Part shown: one piece after another, positions 1-6,900 of the stretch
Layout: the number at the start of each line of letters is the position of its first letter
Position numbering within the stretch: position 1 is the first letter of the stretch
Origin: Paractinoplanes deccanensis
GTDB taxonomy: Bacteria > Actinomycetota > Actinomycetes > Mycobacteriales > Micromonosporaceae
DNA length: 64,000 nt
NCBI RefSeq assembly: GCF_016862115.1
Contig: NZ_BOMI01000045.1
Location: forward strand, 47,889 to 111,888
Reading direction: 5' to 3'
Program-made: the position numbers and the translations under genes
Notes under the pieces: model-generated
What the model saw: the letters and a program-made list of their open reading frames with translations, nothing else
Databases searched by the model: none
Told to the model about the DNA's origin: nothing

Positions 1-99
1 CAGCGCGGTGCGCATCCTCAGCTCGTCGTAGCGCGTTGTAGCCGAGGACAGCGTGTGCTGGCGCTCCAGATCGTCGGGGGTCACGGAGTAGGCAGTCAC
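1..99 (-). CDS. Unidentified protein, first 33 codons only
   Basis: A minus-strand reading frame opens with GTG at 99-97 and runs off the window edge without a stop. The first residues read MTAYSVTPDDLERQHTLSSA and continue with TTRYDELRMRTAL. It is hydrophilic with no signal peptide in the visible part. No clear Shine-Dalgarno sequence precedes the GTG, and an ATG further upstream is blocked by an early stop, so GTG is the best start. It diverges from the small secreted peptide at 360. I do not recognise the family; codon use (G/C in third position) fits a real gene but the fragment is short. Confidence 0.4.
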   Translation of the reverse strand, partial: MTAYSVTPDDLERQHTLSSATTRYDELRMRTAL

Positions 100-359
100 G
101 CGCGACAGCGTGGCGTCAGGACCGCTTGACGTCAAGGCATCCTGACGGGGGCGATGCGAATTGCCCTCACTTCTCCCGTTATTTCGGACGTAAAGTCGTC
201 AATTCTGCGCTCGGGTATGGGGGGATTAACTCAACCGTTCGGTCAGGATTTCGGAATGTGCGGTTTCGACTCGCCGGTGAGCGCTGCCTGTCGCACACCT
301 GGTGTGGCACCATCATGTGACCCCCTACCGAAGCCTGTTACACCTCACAGGAGCCATAC
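100..359. other. Divergent intergenic region with inverted repeats
   Basis: No credible gene. This stretch is less GC-rich than its surroundings. It holds a perfect 12-bp palindrome (CTTGACGTCAAG, 125-136) and a second inverted repeat CACACC-T-GGTGTG at 294-306. Both sit between the leftward gene at 1-99 and the rightward peptide gene at 360, so they may be operators. No confident -35/-10 pair could be assigned. Confidence 0.5.
125..136. promoter_or_regulatory. 12-bp perfect palindrome, possible operator
   Basis: CTTGACGTCAAG is self-complementary over 12 bp. It lies about 26 bp upstream of the leftward GTG start and 224 bp upstream of the rightward ATG. A dimeric repressor or activator site is an inference from symmetry and position only. 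Confidence 0.3.
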
Positions 360-506
360 ATGTCTGCAAGGAAGCTGGGCCGCCTCGCCGGCTTGGTTTT
401 GGCCATCGCTGTCGCCTTCGGTGGCGTGGCCGGCCTGAGCGGGCACCCGTCTGCTGTCGCCACGGGGGCGTCACCCACCAGCAATCTCGTGGTGGATTGG
501 GAGTAA
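360..506 (+). CDS. Small secreted peptide, 48 residues
   Basis: ATG is preceded by CAGGAG with about 6 nt spacing, a good ribosome site. The product begins MSARKLGRLAGLVLAIAVAF, a basic start followed by a hydrophobic core of about 20 residues, and ends in a short polar tail finishing NLVVDWE. This is the shape of an exported peptide or a very small membrane protein. A possible cleavage region lies around residues 30-36 (HPSAVATG). It is 59 bp upstream of the GGDEF-EAL gene, on the same strand, and the two are probably co-transcribed. I do not know the function; a role in signalling to the downstream enzyme is only a guess. Confidence 0.6.
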   Translation: MSARKLGRLAGLVLAIAVAFGGVAGLSGHPSAVATGASPTSNLVVDWE

Positions 507-565
507 GGGTTCAGCCGCGCATCAACCTGGCGTTGCGGGACCGCGTCGACTGACGAGGGAGTGCA

Positions 566-3100
566 ATGGTCGGGCGACCGCGGGCAGGACGGCGGTCCGG
601 GCGCTACGCCTGGTTGATCACCAACCCTCTGGCACTGTTCGCCCTCATCTGCGCCATCGCGTTCTGGATCCAGGATCCGGACTGGTATGAGGAATGGCCC
701 GGCGCGCTCGTCGCGCTGGCGGGCATCATCGTCGCGTACATCGGCGTGATCAACGTGGTGATCCGCCGGAACACGATGAGCTTCTACATCACCGAAGTGC
801 CGTTCCTCCTCGCGCTCTACTATCTGCCCCCGGTCACGGTCATCGTGGTGATGACGCTGGCCGCGCTGGTCGCCAAGCTCACCCGCGGCGCCGTGCTGGT
901 GCCGAGCAAATTCTGGTTCAACGTCGCCAAGTCGTCCGCGGGCGCCGCGGCGGCCGTGCTCGTCCTGTCCGCCATGCCGCCGATCCGCGGCGCCGGACCG
1001 GGCACCTGGGTCATCCTCTTCGCCGCCGTCGGGGTCAGCGTGCTGGTCGAGGTCCTCAGCCTCGCCGCCGTGATGGCCGTCGTGCAGGGCGGCCGCGCGG
1101 GACAGGACGTCATCCGCGGCTCCCTCTCGATCTGGATCGGCGCCGGCGTCAACGTCGTTCTCGGCCTGATCTTCCTGGTCGCCCTGGTGGCCACCGAGTG
1201 GTCGGCGGTGCTGCTCGCGATCCTGGTGGTCGCGCTGGTCCTCATGCTCCGCTCGTTCACCGAGTTCTTCCGGCAGCACCGCACGCTCGCCGACGTCTAC
1301 GAGCTCACCAAGGCCGTGCGCGACGAGAGCAGCGACGCCGGTCTGCCGGACGTCATGCTCGAACGGGTGCGGGCGCTGATGCGCTCGGAGTACGCGACGC
1401 TCTGGCTCTCCCCGCAGGGCCGCCATCCCGAGGTGCTGCTCACCGCCCGCGTCGAGAACAAGGGCCTGCTCGACCTCTCGCCGACCCCCGCGGCCGTCCG
1501 CGAGCAGGCGATCGCCGACGGGCACACCCTGGCGGTCGGCAATCAGTTCCCCGGCGCCGAGCCGCTGCGCCAGGCGCTGCGCGACACCAAGGTCAAGGAC
1601 GTCATCGTGGTGCCGCTGCGGTCGGGACACACCCCCATCGGCAGCCTCGAGGTGATCAACAGGCTGGGCGACACCCGTACCTTCCGCCCGGCCGACGTGC
1701 AGGTGCTCGAGACCATCGCCGCGCACGTCGCCGTGGCCGTCGAAAATGCGCGCCTGGTCGACCGGCTGCGCTACGACGCCTATCACGACCGGCTCACCGG
1801 GCTGCCCAACCGGCGGCGGATCACCGACGCGCTCGCCGAGTCGGTCAAGGTGCGCGCCGAGGACGAGGTCGTCGCCGTGCTCCTGTTCGACGTCGACGGC
1901 CAGCGCGACGTCAACGAGTCGATGGGCCACGCGGCCGGCGACAAGCTGCTCGCCGAGGTCGCCGGCCGGCTCCGCGGCATCTCCGGCCCCGGCGCGCTGG
2001 TCGGCCGCATCGGCGGCGACGAGTTCGTGATCACCCTGCGCGCCGAGAGCACCGAGGCGACCGTCCAGCTCGCCACCGAGATGCGCGAGCAGCTGCGCGG
2101 CCCGATGACCGTGGGCACGCTCACCCTCGACCTCGACACCGCGGTGGGCGTGGCCGTCTACCCCGATCACGGCGCCGACCCCGAGACGCTGATCCAGCGC
2201 GCCGAGCTCGCCGCCAACGCCGCCAAGGTCCTCCCGTACGGCGTGCAGCTCTTCCACCCGGCGCTGGAGTCCCGGGCGGTCCGCCGCCTCGGCATCGCCG
2301 CCGACCTGCGGGTGGCGCTCGACAGCGGCGCGATCGACGTCTACTTCCAGCCCAAGGTGACCCTCAAGGACAGGCACCTGGTCGGCGTGGAGTGCCTGGC
2401 CCGCTGGCAGCACCCCGCGCAGGGCGAGGTCGCCCCCGAGGACTTCATCGCCGTGGCCGAGCACACCGGCCAGCTCTCCCGGCTCACCGAGGTGGTGCTC
2501 ACCGAGGGCCTGCGGCGCTGTCGCGAGTGGGCCGACGAGGACCGGCCGCTCTCCATCGCGGTCAACCTCTCGGTGCGCACGCTGCTCGACTCCCGCTTCC
2601 CCGACCAGGTCGCCACGCTGCTGGAGCGCTACGGCGTGGCCGCCGCCCAGGTGACCTTCGAAATCTCCGAGCCCGGCATGCTCGGCGACATCGAGCGGGT
2701 GCTGCCCACCCTCTACCGGCTGCGCGATCTGGGCGTGCGGCTGAGCGTCGACGACTTCGGCACCGGCGCGTCCTCACTGTCCTATCTGAGGCAATGGCCC
2801 GTCCACGAGGTAAAGATCGACGACAGCTTCGTGCAGGGCATGGCGACCGACACCGGCGACCTGGCGATCGTGCGCGCGGTGGTGAGCCTGGCCCGCGAGT
2901 TCGGTCTCACCGTGGTCGCCGAGGGCGTCGAGAGCGAGCTCACCCTCGACCTGCTCGAGGAGATGGGCTGCGAGATCGGCCAGGGCTATCTGTTCAGCCG
3001 CCCGCTGCCGTACGAGCGCCTGGAGGCCTGGTTCTCCGCGCAGACCGAGCCGGCCACCACCCCCTCGGGTGAGGTCCGCAAGCTCCGAGCAGTGGGCTGA
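566..3100 (+). CDS. Membrane GAF-GGDEF-EAL cyclic di-GMP protein, 844 aa
   Basis: Expected to make and/or break down cyclic di-GMP at the membrane. Residues ~14-230 are a series of hydrophobic segments (about seven or eight membrane helices). A GAF-like sensor follows at ~250-395, then a GGDEF domain starting near DRLTGLPNRR (~408) with an intact GGDEF at 483-487, then an EAL domain from ~590. In the EAL domain the signature is E609-C610-L611, so Ala is replaced by Cys but the metal-binding Glu stays. DDFGTG (729-734), the Lys of KIDDSFV and the Glu of VVAEGVES are all present, so phosphodiesterase activity is plausible. ATG is preceded by GAGGGA. Whether both domains are active cannot be told from sequence. 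Confidence 0.93.
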   Translation: MVGRPRAGRRSGRYAWLITNPLALFALICAIAFWIQDPDWYEEWPGALVALAGIIVAYIGVINVVIRRNTMSFYITEVPFLLALYYLPPVTVIVVMTLAALVAKLTRGAVLVPSKFWFNVAKSSAGAAAAVLVLSAMPPIRGAGPGTWVILFAAVGVSVLVEVLSLAAVMAVVQGGRAGQDVIRGSLSIWIGAGVNVVLGLIFLVALVATEWSAVLLAILVVALVLMLRSFTEFFRQHRTLADVYELTKAVRDESSDAGLPDVMLERVRALMRSEYATLWLSPQGRHPEVLLTARVENKGLLDLSPTPAAVREQAIADGHTLAVGNQFPGAEPLRQALRDTKVKDVIVVPLRSGHTPIGSLEVINRLGDTRTFRPADVQVLETIAAHVAVAVENARLVDRLRYDAYHDRLTGLPNRRRITDALAESVKVRAEDEVVAVLLFDVDGQRDVNESMGHAAGDKLLAEVAGRLRGISGPGALVGRIGGDEFVITLRAESTEATVQLATEMREQLRGPMTVGTLTLDLDTAVGVAVYPDHGADPETLIQRAELAANAAKVLPYGVQLFHPALESRAVRRLGIAADLRVALDSGAIDVYFQPKVTLKDRHLVGVECLARWQHPAQGEVAPEDFIAVAEHTGQLSRLTEVVLTEGLRRCREWADEDRPLSIAVNLSVRTLLDSRFPDQVATLLERYGVAAAQVTFEISEPGMLGDIERVLPTLYRLRDLGVRLSVDDFGTGASSLSYLRQWPVHEVKIDDSFVQGMATDTGDLAIVRAVVSLAREFGLTVVAEGVESELTLDLLEEMGCEIGQGYLFSRPLPYERLEAWFSAQTEPATTPSGEVRKLRAVG

Positions 3101-3131
3101 CCTGTGGTTTCACGATGTTGGGGGAGTCGAT

Positions 3132-3160
3132 TTCACCCCCGAGACCAGGCCGTGTAGTCT
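3132..3160 (+). promoter_or_regulatory. Promoter for tRNA-Thr / tRNA-Met
   Basis: TTCACC (3132-3137), 17-bp spacer, TAGTCT (3155-3160). It is about 50 bp upstream of tRNA-Thr, the right distance for a tRNA precursor leader. Confidence 0.5.
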
Positions 3161-3209
3161 TACTCCTGCGCAGCAAGCGAGAGATCGCGCTGGGTTTGCA
3201 GTACAGCTC

Positions 3210-3282
3210 GCCCCCTTAGCTCAGTCGGCAGAGCGTCTCCATGGTAAGGAGAAGGTCTACGGTTCGATTCCGTAAGGGGGCT
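3210..3282 (+). tRNA. tRNA-Thr (anticodon GGT)
   Basis: Full cloverleaf: acceptor GCCCCCT/AGGGGGC, D stem GCTC/GAGC, anticodon stem TCTCC/GGAGA with loop ATGGTAA (anticodon GGT), T stem TACGG/CCGTA with a TTCGATT loop. The discriminator base is T and CCA is not encoded. It reads ACC and ACT codons. tRNA-Met follows 47 bp downstream, probably in the same precursor. Confidence 0.96.
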
Positions 3283-3329
3283 CTACCGGGTTCGTTCCCG
3301 CCGCAGGCGCTGGACTTGAGCCTGGCTTC

Positions 3330-3402
3330 GGCGGTGTAGCTCAGTTGGCAGAGCAAGCGGCTCATAATCGCTGTGTCGCCGGTTCAAGTCCGGCCACCGC
3401 TA
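3330..3402 (+). tRNA. tRNA-Met (anticodon CAT), elongator type
   Basis: Acceptor GGCGGTG/CACCGCT with a terminal G-U pair, D stem GCTC/GAGC, anticodon stem AGCGG/TCGCT with loop CTCATAA (CAT), T stem GCCGG/CCGGC with loop TTCAAGT. The paired first base and lack of the three-G:C initiator stem argue for elongator Met rather than initiator. No encoded CCA. Confidence 0.95.
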
Positions 3403-3437
3403 CTTGTGTGAGAGGGATCCCGTCCCGGGGTCCCACT

Positions 3438-3467
3438 TTGCATGTCGGCAGCTCTAGGGCGTACTCT
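3438..3467 (+). promoter_or_regulatory. Promoter for rpmG
   Basis: TTGCAT (3438-3443), 18-bp spacer, TACTCT (3462-3467), 43 bp before the rpmG start. Confidence 0.5.
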
Positions 3468-3510
3468 GGAGCGTCGTTGATTAACCCCGTTAGCAGGAAG
3501 GCAATCCGTC

Positions 3511-3678
3511 GTGGCCAAGGCGACCGACGTCCGTCCGAAGATCACCCTGGCGTGTACGGAGTGCAAGGAGCGGAACTACATCACCCGTAAGAACCGCCGC
3601 AACGACCCGGACCGCATCGAGCTGAAGAAGTTCTGCCCCCGGGACGGCAAGCACACCCTGCACCGCGAGACCCGCTGA
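3511..3678 (+). CDS. rpmG: 50S ribosomal protein L33, 55 aa
   Basis: Small protein of the large subunit near the tRNA exit site. GTG start, preceded by AGCAGGAAGG with somewhat long spacing. The chain runs [20 protein letters not shown] and ends HTLHRETR, as in actinobacterial L33. C15 and C18 form the first zinc-ribbon knuckle and C42 starts the second, but the fourth ligand position (45) is Asp in FCPRDG, where many relatives have Cys. So the ribbon is incomplete or uses a carboxylate. A hairpin terminator follows, so the gene is probably expressed alone. It was too short for normal ORF cut-offs. Confidence 0.95.
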   Translation: MAKATDVRPKITLACTECKERNYITRKNRRNDPDRIELKKFCPRDGKHTLHRETR

Positions 3679-3702
3679 TCTCAGCGCCTCACCAAGCTCT
3701 CC

Positions 3703-3734
3703 CTGCGCCGTCCGGATCCGTCCGGGCGGCGCAG
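3703..3734 (+). terminator. Hairpin after rpmG
   Basis: Outer stem CTGCGCCG/CGGCGCAG with an inner CCGGA/TCCGG stem. There is no T-run, as is common in actinobacteria. It separates rpmG from the dehydratase genes. Confidence 0.5.
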
Positions 3735-3749
3735 AGTAGTTTGTGGGGC

Positions 3750-4196
3750 ATGCCCCTCGACCAGTCATTTGTCGGCCGCAGCTGGCCGGCCACCGAGCCT
3801 TACCAGGTCGGCCGCGAAAAGATCCGCGAGTTCGCCCGCGCGATCGGCGCCACCGACGCCGAGTACCACGATCCCGAGGCCGCCCGCGCCCTCGGCTACG
3901 CCGACGTGGTGGCCCCGCCCACCTTCCCGGTGGCGATCACGATGGCCGCGAGCCGGCAGATCATCGAGGACCCGGCGCTCGGGCTCGACTACAGCCGCGT
4001 GGTGCACGGCGACCAGAAGTTCGCGTACGCCCGGCCCGTGGTGGCCGGCGACGCGCTGGTCTGCGTCAACTCGGTCGACGAGATCACCTCGCGCGGCGGT
4101 CACGACTTCCTGACCACCCGCACCGAGGTCACCACCGAGGCCGGCGAGCCGGTCGTGACGGTGTGGTCCAAGCTGGTCCAGCGCGGGGAGGCATGA
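3750..4196 (+). CDS. MaoC N-terminal type dehydratase subunit (HadA-like), 148 aa
   Basis: Hot-dog fold protein of the MaoC_dehydrat_N / HadA type. It probably pairs with the product of the next gene as a (3R)-hydroxyacyl thioester dehydratase, HadA giving substrate binding and the partner the catalytic residues. The chain starts MPLDQSFVGRSWPATEPYQV and has the family's REKIREFARAIG and APPTFPVAIT segments. I chose ATG 3750; a TTG three codons earlier is in frame. A TAGTTT box at 3737-3742 ends 7 nt before the ATG, so the message may be leaderless. The order rpmG-hadA-hadB-trpT-secE matches mycobacteria, but there is no hadC here and this lineage does not make mycolic acids, so the substrate is unknown. 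Confidence 0.85.
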   Translation: MPLDQSFVGRSWPATEPYQVGREKIREFARAIGATDAEYHDPEAARALGYADVVAPPTFPVAITMAASRQIIEDPALGLDYSRVVHGDQKFAYARPVVAGDALVCVNSVDEITSRGGHDFLTTRTEVTTEAGEPVVTVWSKLVQRGEA

Positions 4197-4582
4197 CGAT
4201 GGAGCCGCAGACCTTCCGGGTCACCCGGGCCGACCTGGTGCGCTACGCGGGCGCCTCGGGCGACTTCAACCCGATCCACTGGAGCGACCGCGTCGCGACG
4301 AGCGTCGGCCTGCCCGGCGTGATCGCGCACGGCATGTTCACCATGGCGCTGGTCGGCCGGGCGGTGACCCACTGGGCCGGCGCGCCCGACGCGGTGGCCG
4401 AGTTCAGCGTGCGCTTCTCGCGGCCCGTGCCGGTGCCGGACACCGACGAGGGCACCGAGGTGGTGGTCACCGCCACCGTGAAGGAGACCACCGACGACGG
4501 GCTCACCCGGCTGGCGCTGACCGCCACCTGCCAGGGCGAAAAGGTCCTCTCGCTGGCTCAGGCGGTCATTCGCAAGCGATAG
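4193..4582 (+). CDS. MaoC-like dehydratase catalytic subunit (HadB-like), 129 aa
   Basis: R-specific hydratase/dehydratase of the hot-dog fold. The hydratase-2 motif is visible as GDFNPIHWSD, with the catalytic Asp24 and His29, followed by GVIAHGMFTMALVGR. It overlaps the HadA-like gene by four bases (ATGA), which points to translational coupling and a 1:1 complex. An alternative start two codons in (ATGGAG, 4199) is possible. The product likely dehydrates 3-hydroxyacyl-CoA or -ACP in the cytoplasm; carbon-chain preference cannot be read from sequence. Confidence 0.9.
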   Translation: MTMEPQTFRVTRADLVRYAGASGDFNPIHWSDRVATSVGLPGVIAHGMFTMALVGRAVTHWAGAPDAVAEFSVRFSRPVPVPDTDEGTEVVVTATVKETTDDGLTRLALTATCQGEKVLSLAQAVIRKR

Positions 4583-4594
4583 GGCGAGCCCGGG

Positions 4595-4624
4595 TTGGGC
4601 GAACCGCCTGTGAACCCGTACACT
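4595..4624 (+). promoter_or_regulatory. Promoter for tRNA-Trp and secE-nusG-rplA
   Basis: TTGGGC (4595-4600), 18-bp spacer, TACACT (4619-4624), starting 12 bp after the HadB-like stop codon and 77 bp before the tRNA. Confidence 0.6.
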
Positions 4625-4700
4625 GGTGCGCCGTGGGGCAGTGACCCCCCGAGTTCGCCTGCACCAAAGAGGCGGACCCGAGGGATCGGCCGCCTCGCGA

Positions 4701-4773
<73 letters not shown>

Positions 4774-4880
4774 CGCAAGCCCTCGTAGACGTGCCCGCCC
4801 GGTGCGCGGTCCGCACGACACCGCGCCGGACGAAGCGCCCGCGGGGACCCCATCACCACCGATGACGGAAGTAGGGCGCC

Positions 4881-5249
4881 ATGGCCGAGAGGAACCGACC
4901 CGGTGACGCCGGCGACCCGGCCGACGACGAGGTGTTTGACGACGCCGTCGAGGACGACAAGGACGTCCCGGGCGACGACGACGCCGAGCCGGTAGGCCGC
5001 GGTGGCACCGCGCTCGCCGAGCGCACGCCGAAGGCGAAGAAGGAAGCGCGCAGGACCGGCTTCTTCGGCCGCATCGGCGGTTTCTTCCGTGAGGTCGTCA
5101 GCGAGCTGCGTAAGGTCATCTGGCCGACGCGCAAGGAGCTGCTGACCTACACCACGATCGTCATCGTCTTCGTGGCGGTCATGACGGCGATCGTCGGCCT
5201 GCTCGACCTCGGCCTGGGCAAGGCCGTCCTCTGGGCCTTCGGCGGCTGA
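4881..5249 (+). CDS. secE: Preprotein translocase subunit SecE, 122 aa
   Basis: Small clamp subunit of the SecYEG channel. The conserved C-terminal part is clear: an amphipathic stretch REVVSELRKVIWPTRKELLT followed by one membrane helix (about residues 90-112). The first ~65 residues are a long acidic, Asp/Glu-rich extension not needed for the core fold and common in actinobacteria. It is followed by nusG after 77 bp, the classical secE-nusG arrangement. Confidence 0.96.
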   Translation: MAERNRPGDAGDPADDEVFDDAVEDDKDVPGDDDAEPVGRGGTALAERTPKAKKEARRTGFFGRIGGFFREVVSELRKVIWPTRKELLTYTTIVIVFVAVMTAIVGLLDLGLGKAVLWAFGG

Positions 5250-5326
5250 GAAAGGCTCGCCGAGGGCGCGAGCCCGCGGGCGTGACCGCCCGCATTCGAA
5301 CATGACTTACCTGGAAGTGAGCGAGC

Positions 5327-6049
5327 GTGCCTGAGTACGACGAGGAGACCGCGGAGTCCGTCGACGAGCAGTCGTCGGTGGCGACGGCGGACGACGACGA
5401 GTCGGTCGAGGCCGCCCAGCCCGAGCCCGCGACCGCGGCCGTGGAGCAGGACGAGGACTACGACCCGGTCCAGGAGCTGCGCCAGAAGCTGCGCTACGCG
5501 CCCGGCGACTGGTACGTGGTGCACTCCTACGCGGGTTACGAGAACAAGGTCAAGACCAACCTCGAGACCCGCATCACGAGCCTCGACATGGAGGACTTCA
5601 TTTTCCAGGTCGAGGTGCCGACCCGCGAAGAGGTCGAGGTCAAGGGCGGCAAGCGCGTCCAGGTCAACAACAAGGTCTTCCCGGGCTACATCCTGGTCCG
5701 CATGGACCTGACCCCCGAGTCGTACAGCTGCGTGCGCAACACGCCCGGCGTGACCGGCTTCGTGGGTGCCACCGACCGGGTGGACCGGCCCGCGCCGCTC
5801 TCGCTCGACGAGGTGCTCAAGTGGCTCGCCCCTGCCGTCGAGCAGGAGGAGAAGAAGGCGAAGCCCGAGGTCAAGGTGCTCGACTTCGAGGTGGGCGACT
5901 CGGTCACCGTCACCGACGGCGCGTTCGCCTCGCTGCCGGCCTCGATCAGTGAAATTAATGCCGACCAGCAGAAGTTGAAGGTTCTGGTCTCCATCTTCGG
6001 CCGTGAGACGCCGGTGGAGCTCAACTTCAACCAGGTCACCAAGATCTGA
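5327..6049 (+). CDS. nusG: Transcription termination/antitermination factor NusG, 240 aa
   Basis: Binds RNA polymerase and links it to Rho or to the ribosome. GTG start. An acidic N-terminal tail (~55 residues) precedes the NGN domain, which begins around [17 protein letters not shown] and contains the FPGYILVRM segment. A KOW domain closes the protein ([20 protein letters not shown] ... [14 protein letters not shown]). The acidic tail is typical of actinobacterial NusG. In most relatives rplK comes next; here rplA follows after 68 bp. Confidence 0.97.
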   Translation: MPEYDEETAESVDEQSSVATADDDESVEAAQPEPATAAVEQDEDYDPVQELRQKLRYAPGDWYVVHSYAGYENKVKTNLETRITSLDMEDFIFQVEVPTREEVEVKGGKRVQVNNKVFPGYILVRMDLTPESYSCVRNTPGVTGFVGATDRVDRPAPLSLDEVLKWLAPAVEQEEKKAKPEVKVLDFEVGDSVTVTDGAFASLPASISEINADQQKLKVLVSIFGRETPVELNFNQVTKI

Positions 6050-6117
6050 CGCAACACAGCAGTCAGTGGGAGGGCCGTCTCCACGAGCGGCCCGCCATCT
6101 ACCACAGGAGTAAGAAC
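6050..6117 (+). promoter_or_regulatory. nusG-rplA spacer with likely L1 operator; rplK absent
   Basis: This 68-bp spacer holds GTGGGAGG, resembling the L1-binding core of 23S rRNA and of L1 operator mRNAs, then a GGGCCG/CGGCCC hairpin, then ACCACAGGAG as the ribosome site of rplA. In the usual gene order such a leader lies before rplK, not before rplA. There is no room for the ~430-bp rplK gene. Autoregulation by L1 is known for this operon type; its action here is inferred from the motif. Confidence 0.45.
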
Positions 6118-6831
6118 ATGCAGCGCAGCAAGGGCTACCGCAAGGCGGCCGAGGCGATCGACGCCAACAAGCTCTACGAGCCCGCCGAGGCCATCAAGCT
6201 GGCCAAGGACGCGAGCCCGACCAAGTTCGACGCCACCGTCGAGGTCGCCATGCGTCTCGGTGTCGACCCGCGTAAGGCCGACCAGATGGTCCGCGGCACC
6301 GTCAACCTGCCGCACGGCACCGGCAAGACCGCCCGCGTGATCGTCTTCGCCCAGGGCGCGAAGGCCGAGGAGGCCCTCGCGGCCGGCGCCGACGAGGTCG
6401 GCACCGACGAGCTCGTCGCCCGCATCCAGGGCGGCTGGCTCGAGTTCGACGCCGCGATCGCCACCCCGGACCAGATGGCCAAGATCGGCCGCATCGCCCG
6501 GATCCTCGGCCCCCGCGGCCTCATGCCCAACCCGAAGACGGGCACGGTCACCATGGACGTGACCAAGGCCGTCAACGAGATCAAGGGCGGCAAGATCACC
6601 TTCCGGGTGGACAAGCACTCGAACCTGCACCTGATCATCGGTAAGGCCTCGTTCTCCGAGGACCAGCTGGTGGACAACTACGCCGCGGTGCTCGACGAGA
6701 TCCTGCGGGCCAAGCCGTCCGCGGCCAAGGGCAAGTACCTGAAGAAGGTCACGGTCACCACGACCATGGGCCCCGGCGTCCAGATCGACCCTAACGTGAT
6801 CAAGAACGTGAAGGCCGGCGCCGACGCCTGA
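6118..6831 (+). CDS. rplA: 50S ribosomal protein L1, 237 aa
   Basis: Forms the mobile L1 stalk that guides deacylated tRNA out of the E site, and commonly represses its own operon. Full length for the family, starting [20 protein letters not shown], with the conserved [13 protein letters not shown] segment and [21 protein letters not shown] is preceded by AGGAGTAAGAAC. Normally it is the second gene of rplK-rplA; here it follows nusG directly. A strong terminator lies 18 bp after the stop. Confidence 0.97.
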   Translation: MQRSKGYRKAAEAIDANKLYEPAEAIKLAKDASPTKFDATVEVAMRLGVDPRKADQMVRGTVNLPHGTGKTARVIVFAQGAKAEEALAAGADEVGTDELVARIQGGWLEFDAAIATPDQMAKIGRIARILGPRGLMPNPKTGTVTMDVTKAVNEIKGGKITFRVDKHSNLHLIIGKASFSEDQLVDNYAAVLDEILRAKPSAAKGKYLKKVTVTTTMGPGVQIDPNVIKNVKAGADA

Positions 6832-6849
6832 GCCGCATAGATCATCGAG

Positions 6850-6881
6850 AACGCCCCTGGGGGACACCCCGGGGGCGTTTT
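6850..6881 (+). terminator. Terminator after rplA
   Basis: 13-bp stem AACGCCCCTGGGG/CCCCGGGGGCGTT with one G-U pair and a GACA loop, followed by a short T-run (TTTTCTG). It closes the secE-nusG-rplA unit. Confidence 0.8.
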
Positions 6882-6900
6882 CTGTGGGAGGCTTCCGGTC

